This document shows, one piece after another, positions 55,980 to 64,000 of a stretch of DNA of 64,000 nt. The notes under the pieces were generated by a model. That model had not been told where the DNA came from and did no database searches. It saw only the letters and a list, made by a program, of their open reading frames with translations. How positions within the stretch are numbered: the stretch's first letter is position 1; the number at the start of each line of letters is the position of its first letter. The stretch comes from Paenibacillus sp. OK003 (GTDB lineage Bacteria > Bacillota > Bacilli > Paenibacillales > Paenibacillaceae). The stretch lies in NCBI RefSeq assembly GCF_900109515.1, contig NZ_FOBD01000003.1, positions 310,001-374,000 on the forward strand. Reading direction: 5' to 3'. The position numbers were made by a program, and so were the translations under genes.

Positions 55980-57482
55980 CTAATTGGATTTGCTCGCCAA
56001 TGTTTGATTCAGGTGTTGGTATCTTACGTAGGCTTCCTGCCATCTTGCGGTGTCTTCTGGCTCATAGGTTTCGGGAGAAAAGGAAGAAGCCATAACTTCT
56101 CGCACCTCGGACAAGCTGCTCACTTCGCCATGTGCCAGGAATTGCAGCATGCAATTTCCGGCTGAAGTTGCCTCGGCAGGACCCGCTATCACCGGAATCC
56201 CTGCTGCATTCGCCGTAAATTGACACAATAAGCGATTATGCACACCACCACCGACCATATGAATTACCCGTGGTCGGGTGCCAGTAACTAGCTCCAGTTC
56301 ATCCAGAGTTTGTCTGAACTCCAGCGCCAAACTTTCGAGAATACAACGCACAATGGCTCCGATCGTTTCGGGTATGGCTTGCCCGCTGGCACTGCACTGC
56401 TGCCGGATTCGCTCTGGCATATCGCCAGGTGCCAAATACACTCCATCACCGGGCGATACATAACATTGATGAGCGGTTGCTGAATCAGCGAGCTGGACCA
56501 TTTCCTCATGGGTAAAACGTTGATTCTCCCGTTCCCACTGCCGTTTGCACTCCTGCAATAACCACAGGCCTGACCGATTCTTCAAAGTTCGCACTTTGCC
56601 ATTTACCGTACCCTCATTAGTGAACCCTAGTTGACGGCTGCGGTTATCCAATACAGGGCTGTCGCGTTCCACGCCCATAAGTGACCAGGTGCCACAGCTA
56701 ATAAACGCAAATTCCGAATCTGTTGCAGGAATGGCTGCCAATGCAGATGCTGTATCATGTGAACCTACAGATATTACTTGCATCGGTCCAGTCCGCAACT
56801 CTGCACACAAGTCATCCGTTAACTGCCCCAGCACCGTGCCTGGCTGTACGAGAGGTGGGAATAACGTCTCCGGGATACCCAGACGACCAATCAACTGTTC
56901 ATTCCAACGGGCCTCTCCAGCATGCAGCAGTCCGCTTGTACTGGCAATGGTGTACTCGCAGGCCTGCTGACCAGTTAGATAATAGTTAAACAAATTCGGC
57001 ATCAATAACATGCGCACATCTGGCCGCAGACCTTCCGAGTGCTCGCGCACACTTCCAAGCAGTTGAAATACGGTATTGATCTGTTGTGGCAGGACACCGG
57101 ACATCGAATATAGCTCTTCTTCATTCACCATCCGCAGGGCTTCTTCCATCCACTTCGCATTACGCGATTCCCGGTAATGGCGGGGGTTGAAGCATAATCT
57201 TCCCTTCCCGTCCACTAATCCATAGTCGACTCCCCACGTATCTACAGCAATGGAACGGACCGGTTGGGAGATGCCTTGCATGCCCTTTACAATCCCTTGC
57301 TTCAGTTCGTGGAAAAGTCGCAGGAAATCCCAGTACAATCCATCTCCCAGGTGTACAGGATCGTTACTGAATCGATGCACTTCCTCTAACGAAAGCTTGC
57401 TCGCGTCAAAAGTCCCACGGACCACCCGGCCGCTTCCGGCGCCGTAATCGGCAGCAAGCACATGTGTTGCTTGAGTTCCCAT
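55980..57482 (-). CDS. Rhamnulokinase-family sugar kinase, probably L-fuculokinase
   Basis: This 500-residue FGGY-type kinase has the N-terminal phosphate loop AADYGAGSGRVV and the catalytic Asp in SIAVDTWGVDYGL, as in RhaB. The C-terminal ATPase half has VGSHDTASA, SCGTWSLMG and HMVGGGVHNRLLCQ. By sequence it looks like a rhamnulokinase. By context, between L-fucose isomerase and a class II aldolase, its in vivo substrate is probably L-fuculose, so I give no symbol. GAAGGAGG precedes the ATG. Confidence 0.9.
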   Translation of the reverse strand: MGTQATHVLAADYGAGSGRVVRGTFDASKLSLEEVHRFSNDPVHLGDGLYWDFLRLFHELKQGIVKGMQGISQPVRSIAVDTWGVDYGLVDGKGRLCFNPRHYRESRNAKWMEEALRMVNEEELYSMSGVLPQQINTVFQLLGSVREHSEGLRPDVRMLLMPNLFNYYLTGQQACEYTIASTSGLLHAGEARWNEQLIGRLGIPETLFPPLVQPGTVLGQLTDDLCAELRTGPMQVISVGSHDTASALAAIPATDSEFAFISCGTWSLMGVERDSPVLDNRSRQLGFTNEGTVNGKVRTLKNRSGLWLLQECKRQWERENQRFTHEEMVQLADSATAHQCYVSPGDGVYLAPGDMPERIRQQCSASGQAIPETIGAIVRCILESLALEFRQTLDELELVTGTRPRVIHMVGGGVHNRLLCQFTANAAGIPVIAGPAEATSAGNCMLQFLAHGEVSSLSEVREVMASSFSPETYEPEDTARWQEAYVRYQHLNQTLASKSN

Positions 57483-57523
57483 CTCTCATGCCTCCTTCGC
57501 TTCCGCGACAAGCCGTTTGGATG

Positions 57524-59314
57524 TTAGCGATACAACGGTCCAAAGACGCTGCATGCCCGGTAATCGGCACTTTCCGGTTCACTTGTACCGAACAGTCCCC
57601 AGGCACGTGGACGGAAAATCTCGGATTCCGGTACATTATGCATACTCACCGGGATACGAAGCATGGAGGCCAGTGTCAGCAAATCCCCTCCGATATGTCC
57701 ATAAGAGATGGAGCCATGGTTCGCGCCCCATTGATTCATTACTTCATAAACTGAAGTAAAAGACCCTGATCCCGTCAGAACAGGTGCAAACCAGGTGGAT
57801 GGCCAAGTCGGATCTGTCCGCTGATCCAGCGTATCGTGCACATTCTCAGGCAAGTCGACGGTGTAGCCTTGAGCCACTTGCAGGACCGGACCAAGTCCTT
57901 TCACCAAATTGAGACGCGTCATCGTAACAGGCATGCCGCCTTTGGTCAGGAAATCAGCCGAATAGCCGCCGCCCCGGAAATATTCGACGGATGCCGGTCG
58001 CCATGAGGTCGCTTTTAGGCAGTCCTGAACCTCTTCGTCTGTAATTTCCCAGAAAGGCTTGAGCACAGGCTCACCCGCTCTTGATTGTTGCCCTGTACCA
58101 TCCAATGCTGCTGAACCGGAGTTGATCAGATGCAGAATACCGTCCTTTGCGTTTCCTTCCAACTGGTGCCCTGTCACGCGTTTTACCGAATCCGGGCTCC
58201 AATAGGTGCGTACATCTGCGAAGATCTGCGCGGTATGTGTAAGCAGGGAACCAAATAACATCGACACACCATTCAAGCTGTCATTCTCTGTTGCCACCAG
58301 ATAAGGCGAGCGTTTGCCATTCCAGTCAAAGGAAGAATTCAGGATGGATTCCAGAAAATCTCCGTTGGGTGAATGATCCGTCCACTGTCGTTGTCCCTGA
58401 AACCCGGAAACAATGGCATGGTGGCCCATGGATTCCTCCGTGAATCCCAGCTCCGCCAGCTTCGGATTGCCAGCCATCAGATCACGTACGATCTGCGTCA
58501 TTTTCACAACTGTTTCCCATTCGTACTCTTTGCGTTTGCGGTCTGTCTGCAGGTGGGCGGGATTGTTATCCGGTCCTTCACTACAGTTCTCCTTCACCCA
58601 AGCCAGTGCTAACTTATACTCCTCAGGATCGTAGATTTCTTCTTCTATACGACGAGTCAGTTCACTCATATCCACATATTCGTTCCGCATGCCCAGATAC
58701 TCCTGGAAAAAAGAATCGTTCACGATGGAGCCGGCAATACCCATGGATACCGAGCCGATCGACAGATAAGCGCGTCCCTTCATGGTTGCAGCAGCAAGAC
58801 CCGCACGGCTGAAGCGAAGCAATTTCTCACGAACGTCTTCCGGAATCGTCGTATCTCCTCCATCCTGAACATCCTCGCCATAGATACCAAAAGCCGGAAT
58901 CCCCTTCTGTGCATGGGCAGAGAGTACTGCTGCCAGATATACTGCGCCCGGACGTTCAGTCCCGTTAAAACCCCAGATCGCCGTGGGAATGGATGGAGAC
59001 ATATCCATCGTTTCTGTCCCATAACACCAGCAAGGTGTAACGGTAATGGTCACGCCCACGTTGGAGCGACTGAATAGTTCCGCTGCTGCCGCTGCCTCGT
59101 TCACGCCGCCAATACAGGACTCGGCAACCACGCATTCTACCGGAGAACCATCGGGATAACGAAGTTCTGCTGAGAGCAGCTCGGCAACGGACGTCGCCAT
59201 GCGCATCGTCTGCTCTTCCAATGATTCACGAACACCCTTGCGTCTTCCGTCAATCGTGGGACGAATACCAATCTTGGGAAATGCCTGTTTATAACGATAA
59301 TCCTGATGTGTCAT
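57524..59314 (-). CDS. fucI: L-fucose isomerase
   Basis: This 596-residue manganese isomerase, close to the 591 residues of E. coli FucI, converts L-fucose to L-fuculose (and D-arabinose to D-ribulose). It has [19 protein letters not shown] at the N-terminus, [13 protein letters not shown], the metal-site region GINGxER-like [29 protein letters not shown] and a C-terminal [14 protein letters not shown]. The ATG at 59314 follows GAAGGAGG. It is the first gene of the fucose operon. Confidence 0.96.
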   Translation of the reverse strand: MTHQDYRYKQAFPKIGIRPTIDGRRKGVRESLEEQTMRMATSVAELLSAELRYPDGSPVECVVAESCIGGVNEAAAAAELFSRSNVGVTITVTPCWCYGTETMDMSPSIPTAIWGFNGTERPGAVYLAAVLSAHAQKGIPAFGIYGEDVQDGGDTTIPEDVREKLLRFSRAGLAAATMKGRAYLSIGSVSMGIAGSIVNDSFFQEYLGMRNEYVDMSELTRRIEEEIYDPEEYKLALAWVKENCSEGPDNNPAHLQTDRKRKEYEWETVVKMTQIVRDLMAGNPKLAELGFTEESMGHHAIVSGFQGQRQWTDHSPNGDFLESILNSSFDWNGKRSPYLVATENDSLNGVSMLFGSLLTHTAQIFADVRTYWSPDSVKRVTGHQLEGNAKDGILHLINSGSAALDGTGQQSRAGEPVLKPFWEITDEEVQDCLKATSWRPASVEYFRGGGYSADFLTKGGMPVTMTRLNLVKGLGPVLQVAQGYTVDLPENVHDTLDQRTDPTWPSTWFAPVLTGSGSFTSVYEVMNQWGANHGSISYGHIGGDLLTLASMLRIPVSMHNVPESEIFRPRAWGLFGTSEPESADYRACSVFGPLYR

Positions 59315-59480
59315 ACGAAAACGTCCTCCTTCAATGGTTTCATAGAATAGGTACGAATTACTTGTGACTTGTCCGTGTGTATTTTGTTGGGGCAAATTAG
59401 GGATTCTGTTCCTTCTCTTCACCGATACCCGAGGTAACACACTAGCATTGCATGCCAACGGTCAGTTCTTTTTCTCATTA

Positions 59481-59494
59481 TGAATGCGTTTACA
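59481..59494 (-). promoter_or_regulatory. cre (CcpA) site of the fucose operon
   Basis: TGAATGCGTTTACA matches the cre consensus at 13 of 14 positions (reverse TGTAAACGCATTCA). It is 167 bp before the fucI start. Confidence 0.68.
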
Positions 59495-59621
59495 AATAAT
59501 TAGTTTAATAAACCGCTCTATATTATTTACTCCGTTATGCTGTCCTATTATGGAGTGTGAAGGAAGCGATGTGAGCAAAATGAAGAGCGGTGAGACTGAA
59601 ATAAATCAACTTTTTTTATGA

Positions 59622-59643
59622 TTAGGGTTATCGGTAACCCTAA
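59622..59643. promoter_or_regulatory. LacI-family operator
   Basis: TTAGGGTTA and TAACCCTAA form a perfect 9-bp inverted repeat around TCGG, with the CG-containing centre typical of LacI operators. It lies 79 bp before the LacI gene and faces the fucose operon. Confidence 0.72.
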
Positions 59644-59660
59644 GATAGCATGAGCCTATC

Positions 59661-59690
59661 TTGCTGTCAATCGGCATTATCCTATAGAAT
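59661..59690 (+). promoter_or_regulatory. Promoter candidate for the LacI gene
   Basis: TTGCTG (59661-59666) with TATAGA at a 16-base spacing or TAGAAT at 18. It is moderate in quality and directly downstream of the palindrome. Confidence 0.45.
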
Positions 59691-59723
59691 GGAAAGACTA
59701 TGTTGCGGAAAGGTTAGATCCTA

Positions 59724-60734
59724 TTGATTACCATTTATGATATTGCCAAAAAAGCCAACGTCTCCGCGATGACCGTCTCCAAAGTCATTAATCAAACAGG
59801 TCGTATTAGCCCGGCGACACGCGAGCGTGTACAACAGGTCATCGAAGAACTTGGTTACATACCCAACTCGAATGCGCGCAGTCTTGTGCTGCAACGGACT
59901 CAGATGCTGTCATTGTTGATTACGGATATTACGAACCCTTTCTATACAACGCTGGCCCGGGGGGCTGAGGATGCTGCCAATCTGCGTGGTTACCGTCTCT
60001 TATTCAGCAATAGCGACGAGGATTACGACAAGGAAAAAAATTATGTGGAAACCATTCTGTCTACCCGCGTCGATGGTGTGCTGTTTGCACCTGCAGGGGA
60101 CCGCTCGCTGAGTCACTTGAAGCAGCTGCAGGAACGCAACATTCCGTTTGTTATTTTGGACCGAACTGTTCCGGGAATCACATCTGACGTTATCGCTGGA
60201 GACAGCCGAGATGGGGCGCTTCAATTGATTCGATATTTGACGAATCTGGGACATCGCTGCATTGCTCTGGTTAATGGTTCTTCCGAGGTTTCGACTGCGC
60301 GGCTGCGAGAAGAAGGATACATGGAGGGACTCAGGGAAGCCGAGCTTCCTTTTGATGAAGGCTTAATCCTTCGAACAGGCTATCGGGATTTCAGCGATGA
60401 AGTGGGTATCGACAGTTTACTTGCGCATCAGCAAAAACCTACAGCCATATTTGCAGCAAACAACATGCTCGCCATAGGCGTCATTCGACTTTTACGTAAA
60501 CGGGGGCTGCGTGTGCCTGAAGACATCTCGGTCGTCTGTTTTGATGACCTGGATTTGGCTTCTGCCTTTGATCCCTTTCTCACGGTTGCTGCACAGCCTG
60601 CCTATGATTTTGGTGCCATCGGCATGCAAATGCTGATCGATCGAATTGAAGGCAAAGCACCTGAGGAACCGCAGACCGTCATTATGCCATCTGAGCTGCG
60701 TATTCGCGCTTCGGCCTCTGTACCTTGCGAATAA
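59724..60734 (+). CDS. LacI family transcriptional regulator
   Basis: This 336-residue repressor has the LacI HTH at the N-terminus (TIYDIAKKANVSAMTVSKVI, residues 3-22), the hinge helix GYIPNSNARSL and a periplasmic-binding-type sensor domain (SLLITDITNPFYTTLARGAE through DRIEGK). It is divergent from fucI-kinase-fucA and presumably senses L-fucose or an intermediate. It starts with TTG at 59724, after GGAAAGG. A strong terminator follows. Confidence 0.93.
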   Translation: MITIYDIAKKANVSAMTVSKVINQTGRISPATRERVQQVIEELGYIPNSNARSLVLQRTQMLSLLITDITNPFYTTLARGAEDAANLRGYRLLFSNSDEDYDKEKNYVETILSTRVDGVLFAPAGDRSLSHLKQLQERNIPFVILDRTVPGITSDVIAGDSRDGALQLIRYLTNLGHRCIALVNGSSEVSTARLREEGYMEGLREAELPFDEGLILRTGYRDFSDEVGIDSLLAHQQKPTAIFAANNMLAIGVIRLLRKRGLRVPEDISVVCFDDLDLASAFDPFLTVAAQPAYDFGAIGMQMLIDRIEGKAPEEPQTVIMPSELRIRASASVPCE

Positions 60735-60797
60735 AAGGAAAATCAGTCGTAGACCAACCCTGACTTGAGAGAAACTGTTTTGTTGAAGCAAATACAA

Positions 60798-60843
60798 ACA
60801 GGACGCATCGGAGAATATCCTCTGAATTGCGTCCTGTTTTTTT
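60798..60843 (+). terminator. Intrinsic terminator of the LacI gene
   Basis: ACAGGACGCA pairs perfectly with TGCGTCCTGT around an imperfect inner stem, and is followed by seven T. It may also serve the convergent epimerase gene. Confidence 0.92.
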
Positions 60844-60872
60844 ATGAAATGTACCTCTTATATATATGGATT

Positions 60873-61766
60873 CTAGCCTTCAGATTGAAGTGCCAGAGCG
60901 ACTTCTCGAACTAGACCCGGGAACCAATCCATCAATGCTTCGAACGTATATCCCGCCTGCTCTGCTTTGGATGTATCCATTGTCCAGGATTCCGAAATTC
61001 CAAAGGGTGACATGTCTTCTTCGATCGTTTCCGTCAGTACCTGGGATTGCATGCCTGTTACCGTTTCGATCAGATGCATCATGGCGGAAAGTGTGATCGT
61101 CCCTTTGGACGCTGCATTCACAGGTCCTGTAATGGATGAATGTCCGAGCCAAGCGAGAAATCTCGCAGCTTCCGTGGAATTGATAAAACCAATCTCGGCG
61201 TTCGGATTGGGCATGCCGATGGGTTTTCCTTTTTGCACATGTTCAATATGAAAATGAAGTCTTCGGGTGTAGTCATCAATTCCGAGTACAATTGGAATGC
61301 GCATCGCCGCCACCGGAAAATCCGCTTCTTGGAAAAACACAGCTTCCGCTAAACGTTTACCCTCGCCGTAGGAGAAATCTTCGTGGCTTCCGTATTGCAC
61401 CGGGTAGGTGTACGGATCGAAATCGGATTCGGTAAATCCAGGCTTAGGATCTCCATATACCGAAAGTGTTGATGTCAAAATGTATCTTTGGGTACGTCCA
61501 GCAAAAGCTTCGCAAGCCGACTTCGCCGCATCCGGCGAGTAACAGATGTTGTCATAGACAATATCCCACATGTCGGTCTGCGCAACCTCGGCAAGAGATT
61601 TGGGGTCTTCACGATCCATTTTAATCCGGTTGACCTCAGGCCCAAAGTCTACATCCGTTTTGCCGCGAGTTGCGACTGTGATCTGAGACTTTCCTTCCCA
61701 CAGCAAATGATCAACCAGACGTTTGCCGAAGAACCGTGTCCCACCAAGTATAAGTACTTTTTTCAT
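60873..61766 (-). CDS. NAD-dependent epimerase/dehydratase family protein
   Basis: This 297-residue extended SDR-like protein has the N-terminal loop LILGGTRFFGKRLV (GGTRFxG in place of GxxGxxG), NICYSPDAAK, the Ser/Thr of ILTSTLSVYGD and the YGSHEDFSYGEGKRLAE region, where a Tyr-x-x-x-Lys motif reads YGEGK. The GGTRFFG start is typical of a Bacillota group of reductase-like proteins of unknown substrate. AGGAGG lies before the ATG. It is followed downstream by the LacI terminator and has no clear operon partner. Confidence 0.88.
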   Translation of the reverse strand: MKKVLILGGTRFFGKRLVDHLLWEGKSQITVATRGKTDVDFGPEVNRIKMDREDPKSLAEVAQTDMWDIVYDNICYSPDAAKSACEAFAGRTQRYILTSTLSVYGDPKPGFTESDFDPYTYPVQYGSHEDFSYGEGKRLAEAVFFQEADFPVAAMRIPIVLGIDDYTRRLHFHIEHVQKGKPIGMPNPNAEIGFINSTEAARFLAWLGHSSITGPVNAASKGTITLSAMMHLIETVTGMQSQVLTETIEEDMSPFGISESWTMDTSKAEQAGYTFEALMDWFPGLVREVALALQSEG

Positions 61767-61861
61767 CCGATAAAACCTCCTAACCTGTTCTGGTCATGCG
61801 TATCTTATTAAAACCTTCATATAAATGAAGTGCTGTCTGTGATGTTGCAATTCAGGTATGT

Positions 61862-62578
61862 TTACCGGGATTTCACAATATGGAGCATCGTATGTGCTCC
61901 CCGCTGGAATTCGTATGAAGTTTTCTCTTCAGAAGTAATATATCCGCGTTCTTCCAGTATAGCCTTTAGTTCATCCATGTGCTCATAACGTTTGCCAGAC
62001 AAGTCTACTGTAGGAAAAATCCGCAGCTCCCGTTTGGTCACACGCAACAGCTCAAGGATCGTCTGTAGATGGAATTCGGCATTCAGGCGATCTGCATACG
62101 TAAACAGGAAATGCGCAGACAATGTCAGATCGAATTGTTCATCGGTAAAAGGTAACTCCGGCAGTACAGAAGCCACATAACGGTCAGGAAAACGTCTCAT
62201 ATCCGCTACACAGTCTGTGATTGCACGTCTACGTTCTTCTTTCAAGCCTTGAATAGAACCGAAATCATCCCATCTATATTTGTCTTGTACTTGTTCCATT
62301 TGTTTCATCGTATGTTCAATATCCTGAAGTCCCTTCACTTCCAGTTGGCTGATCTCATGTTCATAGGCGATATCCGCTGCCATGGGATCTGCACCCCACT
62401 CTCGCGCATGGCTACTGAATGAACAAGCCCCACCCGGACAATCGAGAATGGACTTACCTTTAATTTCTTCCACGGTCAGGTTGAACATCTTCATATATTC
62501 CTCGAAGGTTCGCCCGATAAAAATAATCTGTGCCAACTTCAGGCCGGCTACTCTGCTCTTCTGCTCATCTCTGCTCAT
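61862..62578 (-). CDS. Class I SAM-dependent methyltransferase
   Basis: This 238-residue methyltransferase-like protein has a divergent SAM motif I, SILDCPGGACSFSSHA (about 44-59, in place of LDxGxGxG), and acidic motif II (ADPMAADIAYEHE). The post-motif region is PFTDEQFDLTLSAHFLFTYAD. The substrate is unknown. The start ATG at 62578 lies in a duplicated 10-bp sequence with only a weak GAGACGAG as RBS, so the exact start is uncertain. It lies 24 bp downstream of the Gfo/Idh/MocA gene, probably in one transcript. Confidence 0.85.
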   Translation of the reverse strand: MSRDEQKSRVAGLKLAQIIFIGRTFEEYMKMFNLTVEEIKGKSILDCPGGACSFSSHAREWGADPMAADIAYEHEISQLEVKGLQDIEHTMKQMEQVQDKYRWDDFGSIQGLKEERRRAITDCVADMRRFPDRYVASVLPELPFTDEQFDLTLSAHFLFTYADRLNAEFHLQTILELLRVTKRELRIFPTVDLSGKRYEHMDELKAILEERGYITSEEKTSYEFQRGAHTMLHIVKSR

Positions 62579-62602
62579 CTCGTCTCAGCTCACTTTCCAG
62601 AA

Positions 62603-63583
62603 TTAATCATTAGGAAAAACAAGACCAATCTGCTGCCGGATCTGATCCATCACCTGCATGGTAACGTAGGAACGTTCATACGTGTTCATATCCGATTCCT
62701 TTTTGCCCTGCTGAATCAGATTGACAAACTCCTCCACCTCATAATACATCGACGGGTAAATTTGCTCGGCAGTGAGTTTTTCCACCGTACCATTATTGTA
62801 GCGTATCTCCGCATGTTCCGGTGAACCAATTTTGTCAATGAGGATGCTGCCGCGTTCGCCCATAATTTCACTTGGAACGTGAGAATTGGAGATTTTGGAG
62901 TACGTCACTACCGCTTCCATCTCATCATAATTCAGAATCACACTGCCTTGTCCATCTACCCCTGATTCCAGCATCAATGCCTGGGACTGAACTTGTTTAG
63001 GCTCGCCAAACAGCGTAATCAATGGATAGAGACAATACACACCAAGATCCATTAACGCTCCATTAGCAAGATCGGGTTTGAACGCATTCAGGACGATTCC
63101 TTCCTTATACTTGTCGTACCGGGAAGAGTACTGGCAATAACTCGCCACATATTTACGTACCGGGCCAATTTTATGTAGGTGAGATTGTACCATTTTGAAC
63201 GAGGGAACAAGGGTCGATTTCATGGCCTCCATGAGCAGAACTCCATGTTCTTGCGCTGTATCAATCATACGACGAACCTCTGCTCCATTGGCGGCCAAAG
63301 GCTTCTCGCACAGTACATGTTTGCCGTTTCTCAGAAACAACTCTGCCTGCTCCGCATGAAAGGTATTCGGTGTAGCAATGTACACGGCATCAAGACCATC
63401 ACTCGTCGCCATCTCTTCCAGGTTGGTGAATCGAAGTGCAGCCTGATATTGATCTGCAAATGCATTCGCTTTATCTTCAATTCTTGAGTACACGGCGGTC
63501 AATTCGAATCCTTCGACTTGTGCAGCGGCCTCAAGAAGCCTCTCTGTAATCCAGTTGGTACCTACCACGCCAAAACGAACCAT
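62603..63583 (-). CDS. Gfo/Idh/MocA family oxidoreductase
   Basis: This 326-residue NAD(P)-dependent oxidoreductase has an N-terminal Rossmann fold starting MVRFGVVGTNWITERLLEAA, followed by AVYIATPNTFHAEQAELFL and the family signature HVLCEKPLA with its catalytic lysine. A C-terminal beta-sheet domain follows. Members act on sugars, inositol or bile-pigment-like substrates; this one cannot be assigned. AGAGGTAGATTGA precedes the ATG. Confidence 0.92.
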   Translation of the reverse strand: MVRFGVVGTNWITERLLEAAAQVEGFELTAVYSRIEDKANAFADQYQAALRFTNLEEMATSDGLDAVYIATPNTFHAEQAELFLRNGKHVLCEKPLAANGAEVRRMIDTAQEHGVLLMEAMKSTLVPSFKMVQSHLHKIGPVRKYVASYCQYSSRYDKYKEGIVLNAFKPDLANGALMDLGVYCLYPLITLFGEPKQVQSQALMLESGVDGQGSVILNYDEMEAVVTYSKISNSHVPSEIMGERGSILIDKIGSPEHAEIRYNNGTVEKLTAEQIYPSMYYEVEEFVNLIQQGKKESDMNTYERSYVTMQVMDQIRQQIGLVFPND

Positions 63584-63741
63584 TCAATCTACCTCTTTCG
63601 TAAATAAATTTCACAATTAAACAGCTTGCCATCCTGTACATTGTAGCCTATATTTCAACCAGATTGAAGGGATGTCCATTTCCAACATATTGATATCTTG
63701 CTTTTTTGTTTGAAACTTCGTCGATCTCCATAAATCAGGGG

Positions 63742-63747
63742 TATAAT
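63742..63747 (+). promoter_or_regulatory. -10 element of adaA
   Basis: TATAAT lies 19 bp before the TTG start. No good -35 is present at 16-18 bp, which fits a promoter that needs an activator such as methylated Ada. Confidence 0.45.
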
Positions 63748-63766
63748 GAGACTTGAGGTGATTCTT

Positions 63767-64000
63767 TTGGAAAGTCACAACCCCGATCAAACAGATTCAG
63801 TTCCTATAGATGACAAACGGTGGAATGCCATTATCCACAACGATAGCAACTTTGATGGTAAATTCTATTACGGTGTCAAAACAACAGGCATCTTTTGCCG
63901 ACCTTCTTGCAAGTCGAAAGCACCCAAATATGAGAATGTCTCTATATTTAACAATCCTGAAGAAGCTTTGGCGCGACATTTCCGTCCATGCAAACGGTGC
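63767..64000 (+). CDS. adaA: AdaA methylphosphotriester sensor/activator (partial, right edge)
   Basis: 78 codons are visible from a TTG at 63767 behind GAGGTGATTC. The protein carries the Ada zinc domain: DKRWNAIIHNDSNFDGKFYY, TTGIFCRPSC and HFRPCKRC, with zinc cysteines at 44, 48, 75 and 78. One of these accepts the methyl group from DNA phosphotriesters. In Bacillus AdaA an AraC-type HTH follows, beyond the window. It activates the adaptive response to alkylation. A full-length Ada with a methyltransferase domain cannot be excluded from this fragment. Confidence 0.9.
   Translation, partial: MESHNPDQTDSVPIDDKRWNAIIHNDSNFDGKFYYGVKTTGIFCRPSCKSKAPKYENVSIFNNPEEALARHFRPCKRC

Larger units (their letters stand above)
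59315..59723. other. Divergent control region, fucose operon / LacI gene
   Basis: About 410 bp without a gene. It holds a cre site (59481-59494), a LacI-type palindrome (59622-59643) and a lacI promoter candidate (59661-59690). The minus-strand promoter of fucI is not obvious; AT-rich TAATATAGA near 59515-59525 is a possible -10. Confidence 0.6.

Noticed and set aside
1..64000. CRISPR arrays, tRNA/rRNA genes, insertion sequences, prophage
   Set aside because: I looked for regularly spaced repeats, cloverleaf and CCA-type ends, transposase motifs and phage structural proteins and saw none.

Overview
The window looks like chromosome of a Paenibacillus-type Bacillota. The basis is strong AGGAGG-like ribosome binding sites, TTG and GTG starts, Zur boxes and CcpA (cre) sites of the Bacillus type, a Bacillus-like deo operon with its SorC-type DeoR, a type B L31, a zinc-free L33, and a GH67/GH52 xylan-side-chain locus. 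Coding density is ordinary. I see no rRNA, tRNA, insertion sequence, prophage or CRISPR array. The two edge genes are cut: a DUF4132 protein on the left and AdaA on the right.

Layout. 1-7964 (minus): a four-gene cassette of MoxR AAA+ ATPase, DUF5682 (EreA/ChaN/TraB-like motifs), vWA protein and a giant DUF4132 protein that runs off the left edge; this is the best candidate for a poorly described system. 8476-15309: housekeeping and accessory genes (cytochrome P450, a membrane-anchored L7/L12-CTD protein, two SDRs, pyruvate oxidase, a Dabb protein, L31B, an HPr-like protein). 15478-26853: (methyl)glucuronoxylan use. GH67 alpha-glucuronidase and GH52 beta-xylosidase are coupled to a polyol-type dehydrogenase and face an AraC regulator. 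An ALDH with an ArsR regulator follows, then a GntR regulator with UxuA and an SDR-type fructuronate reductase that take glucuronate towards 2-keto-3-deoxygluconate.

27085-35134: a DUF421/DUF4363 pair, an M50 protein and an unknown protein, then a zinc-starvation block. That block holds znuC-znuB-znuA, L33 without its second zinc Cys pair, the decayed remains of a COG0523 GTPase, a COG0701 permease and a TIGR03943 protein, with three Zur-box-like sequences. 35219-42136: the deoxynucleoside operon deoC-nupC-deoB-deoD-pdp with upstream deoR, a DeoR operator and a cre site. 42315-43402: an azoreductase and a small unknown protein.

43568-55003 (minus): a roughly 11.4 kb run of nine closely spaced or overlapping genes encoding an FCD regulator, hydantoinase/oxoprolinase A and B subunits, a PotABCD-type ABC importer, an M24 metallopeptidase and an MFS carrier. 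It is probably one catabolic operon for an unidentified cyclic amide or related compound. 55264-60734: an L-fucose operon (FucI, a rhamnulokinase-family kinase, class II aldolase) with a divergent LacI regulator, a palindromic operator and a cre site. 60873-64000: an epimerase-like protein, a methyltransferase, a Gfo/Idh/MocA oxidoreductase and the start of adaA.

All calls rest on reading motifs, start sites and repeats by eye. No homology search was run.
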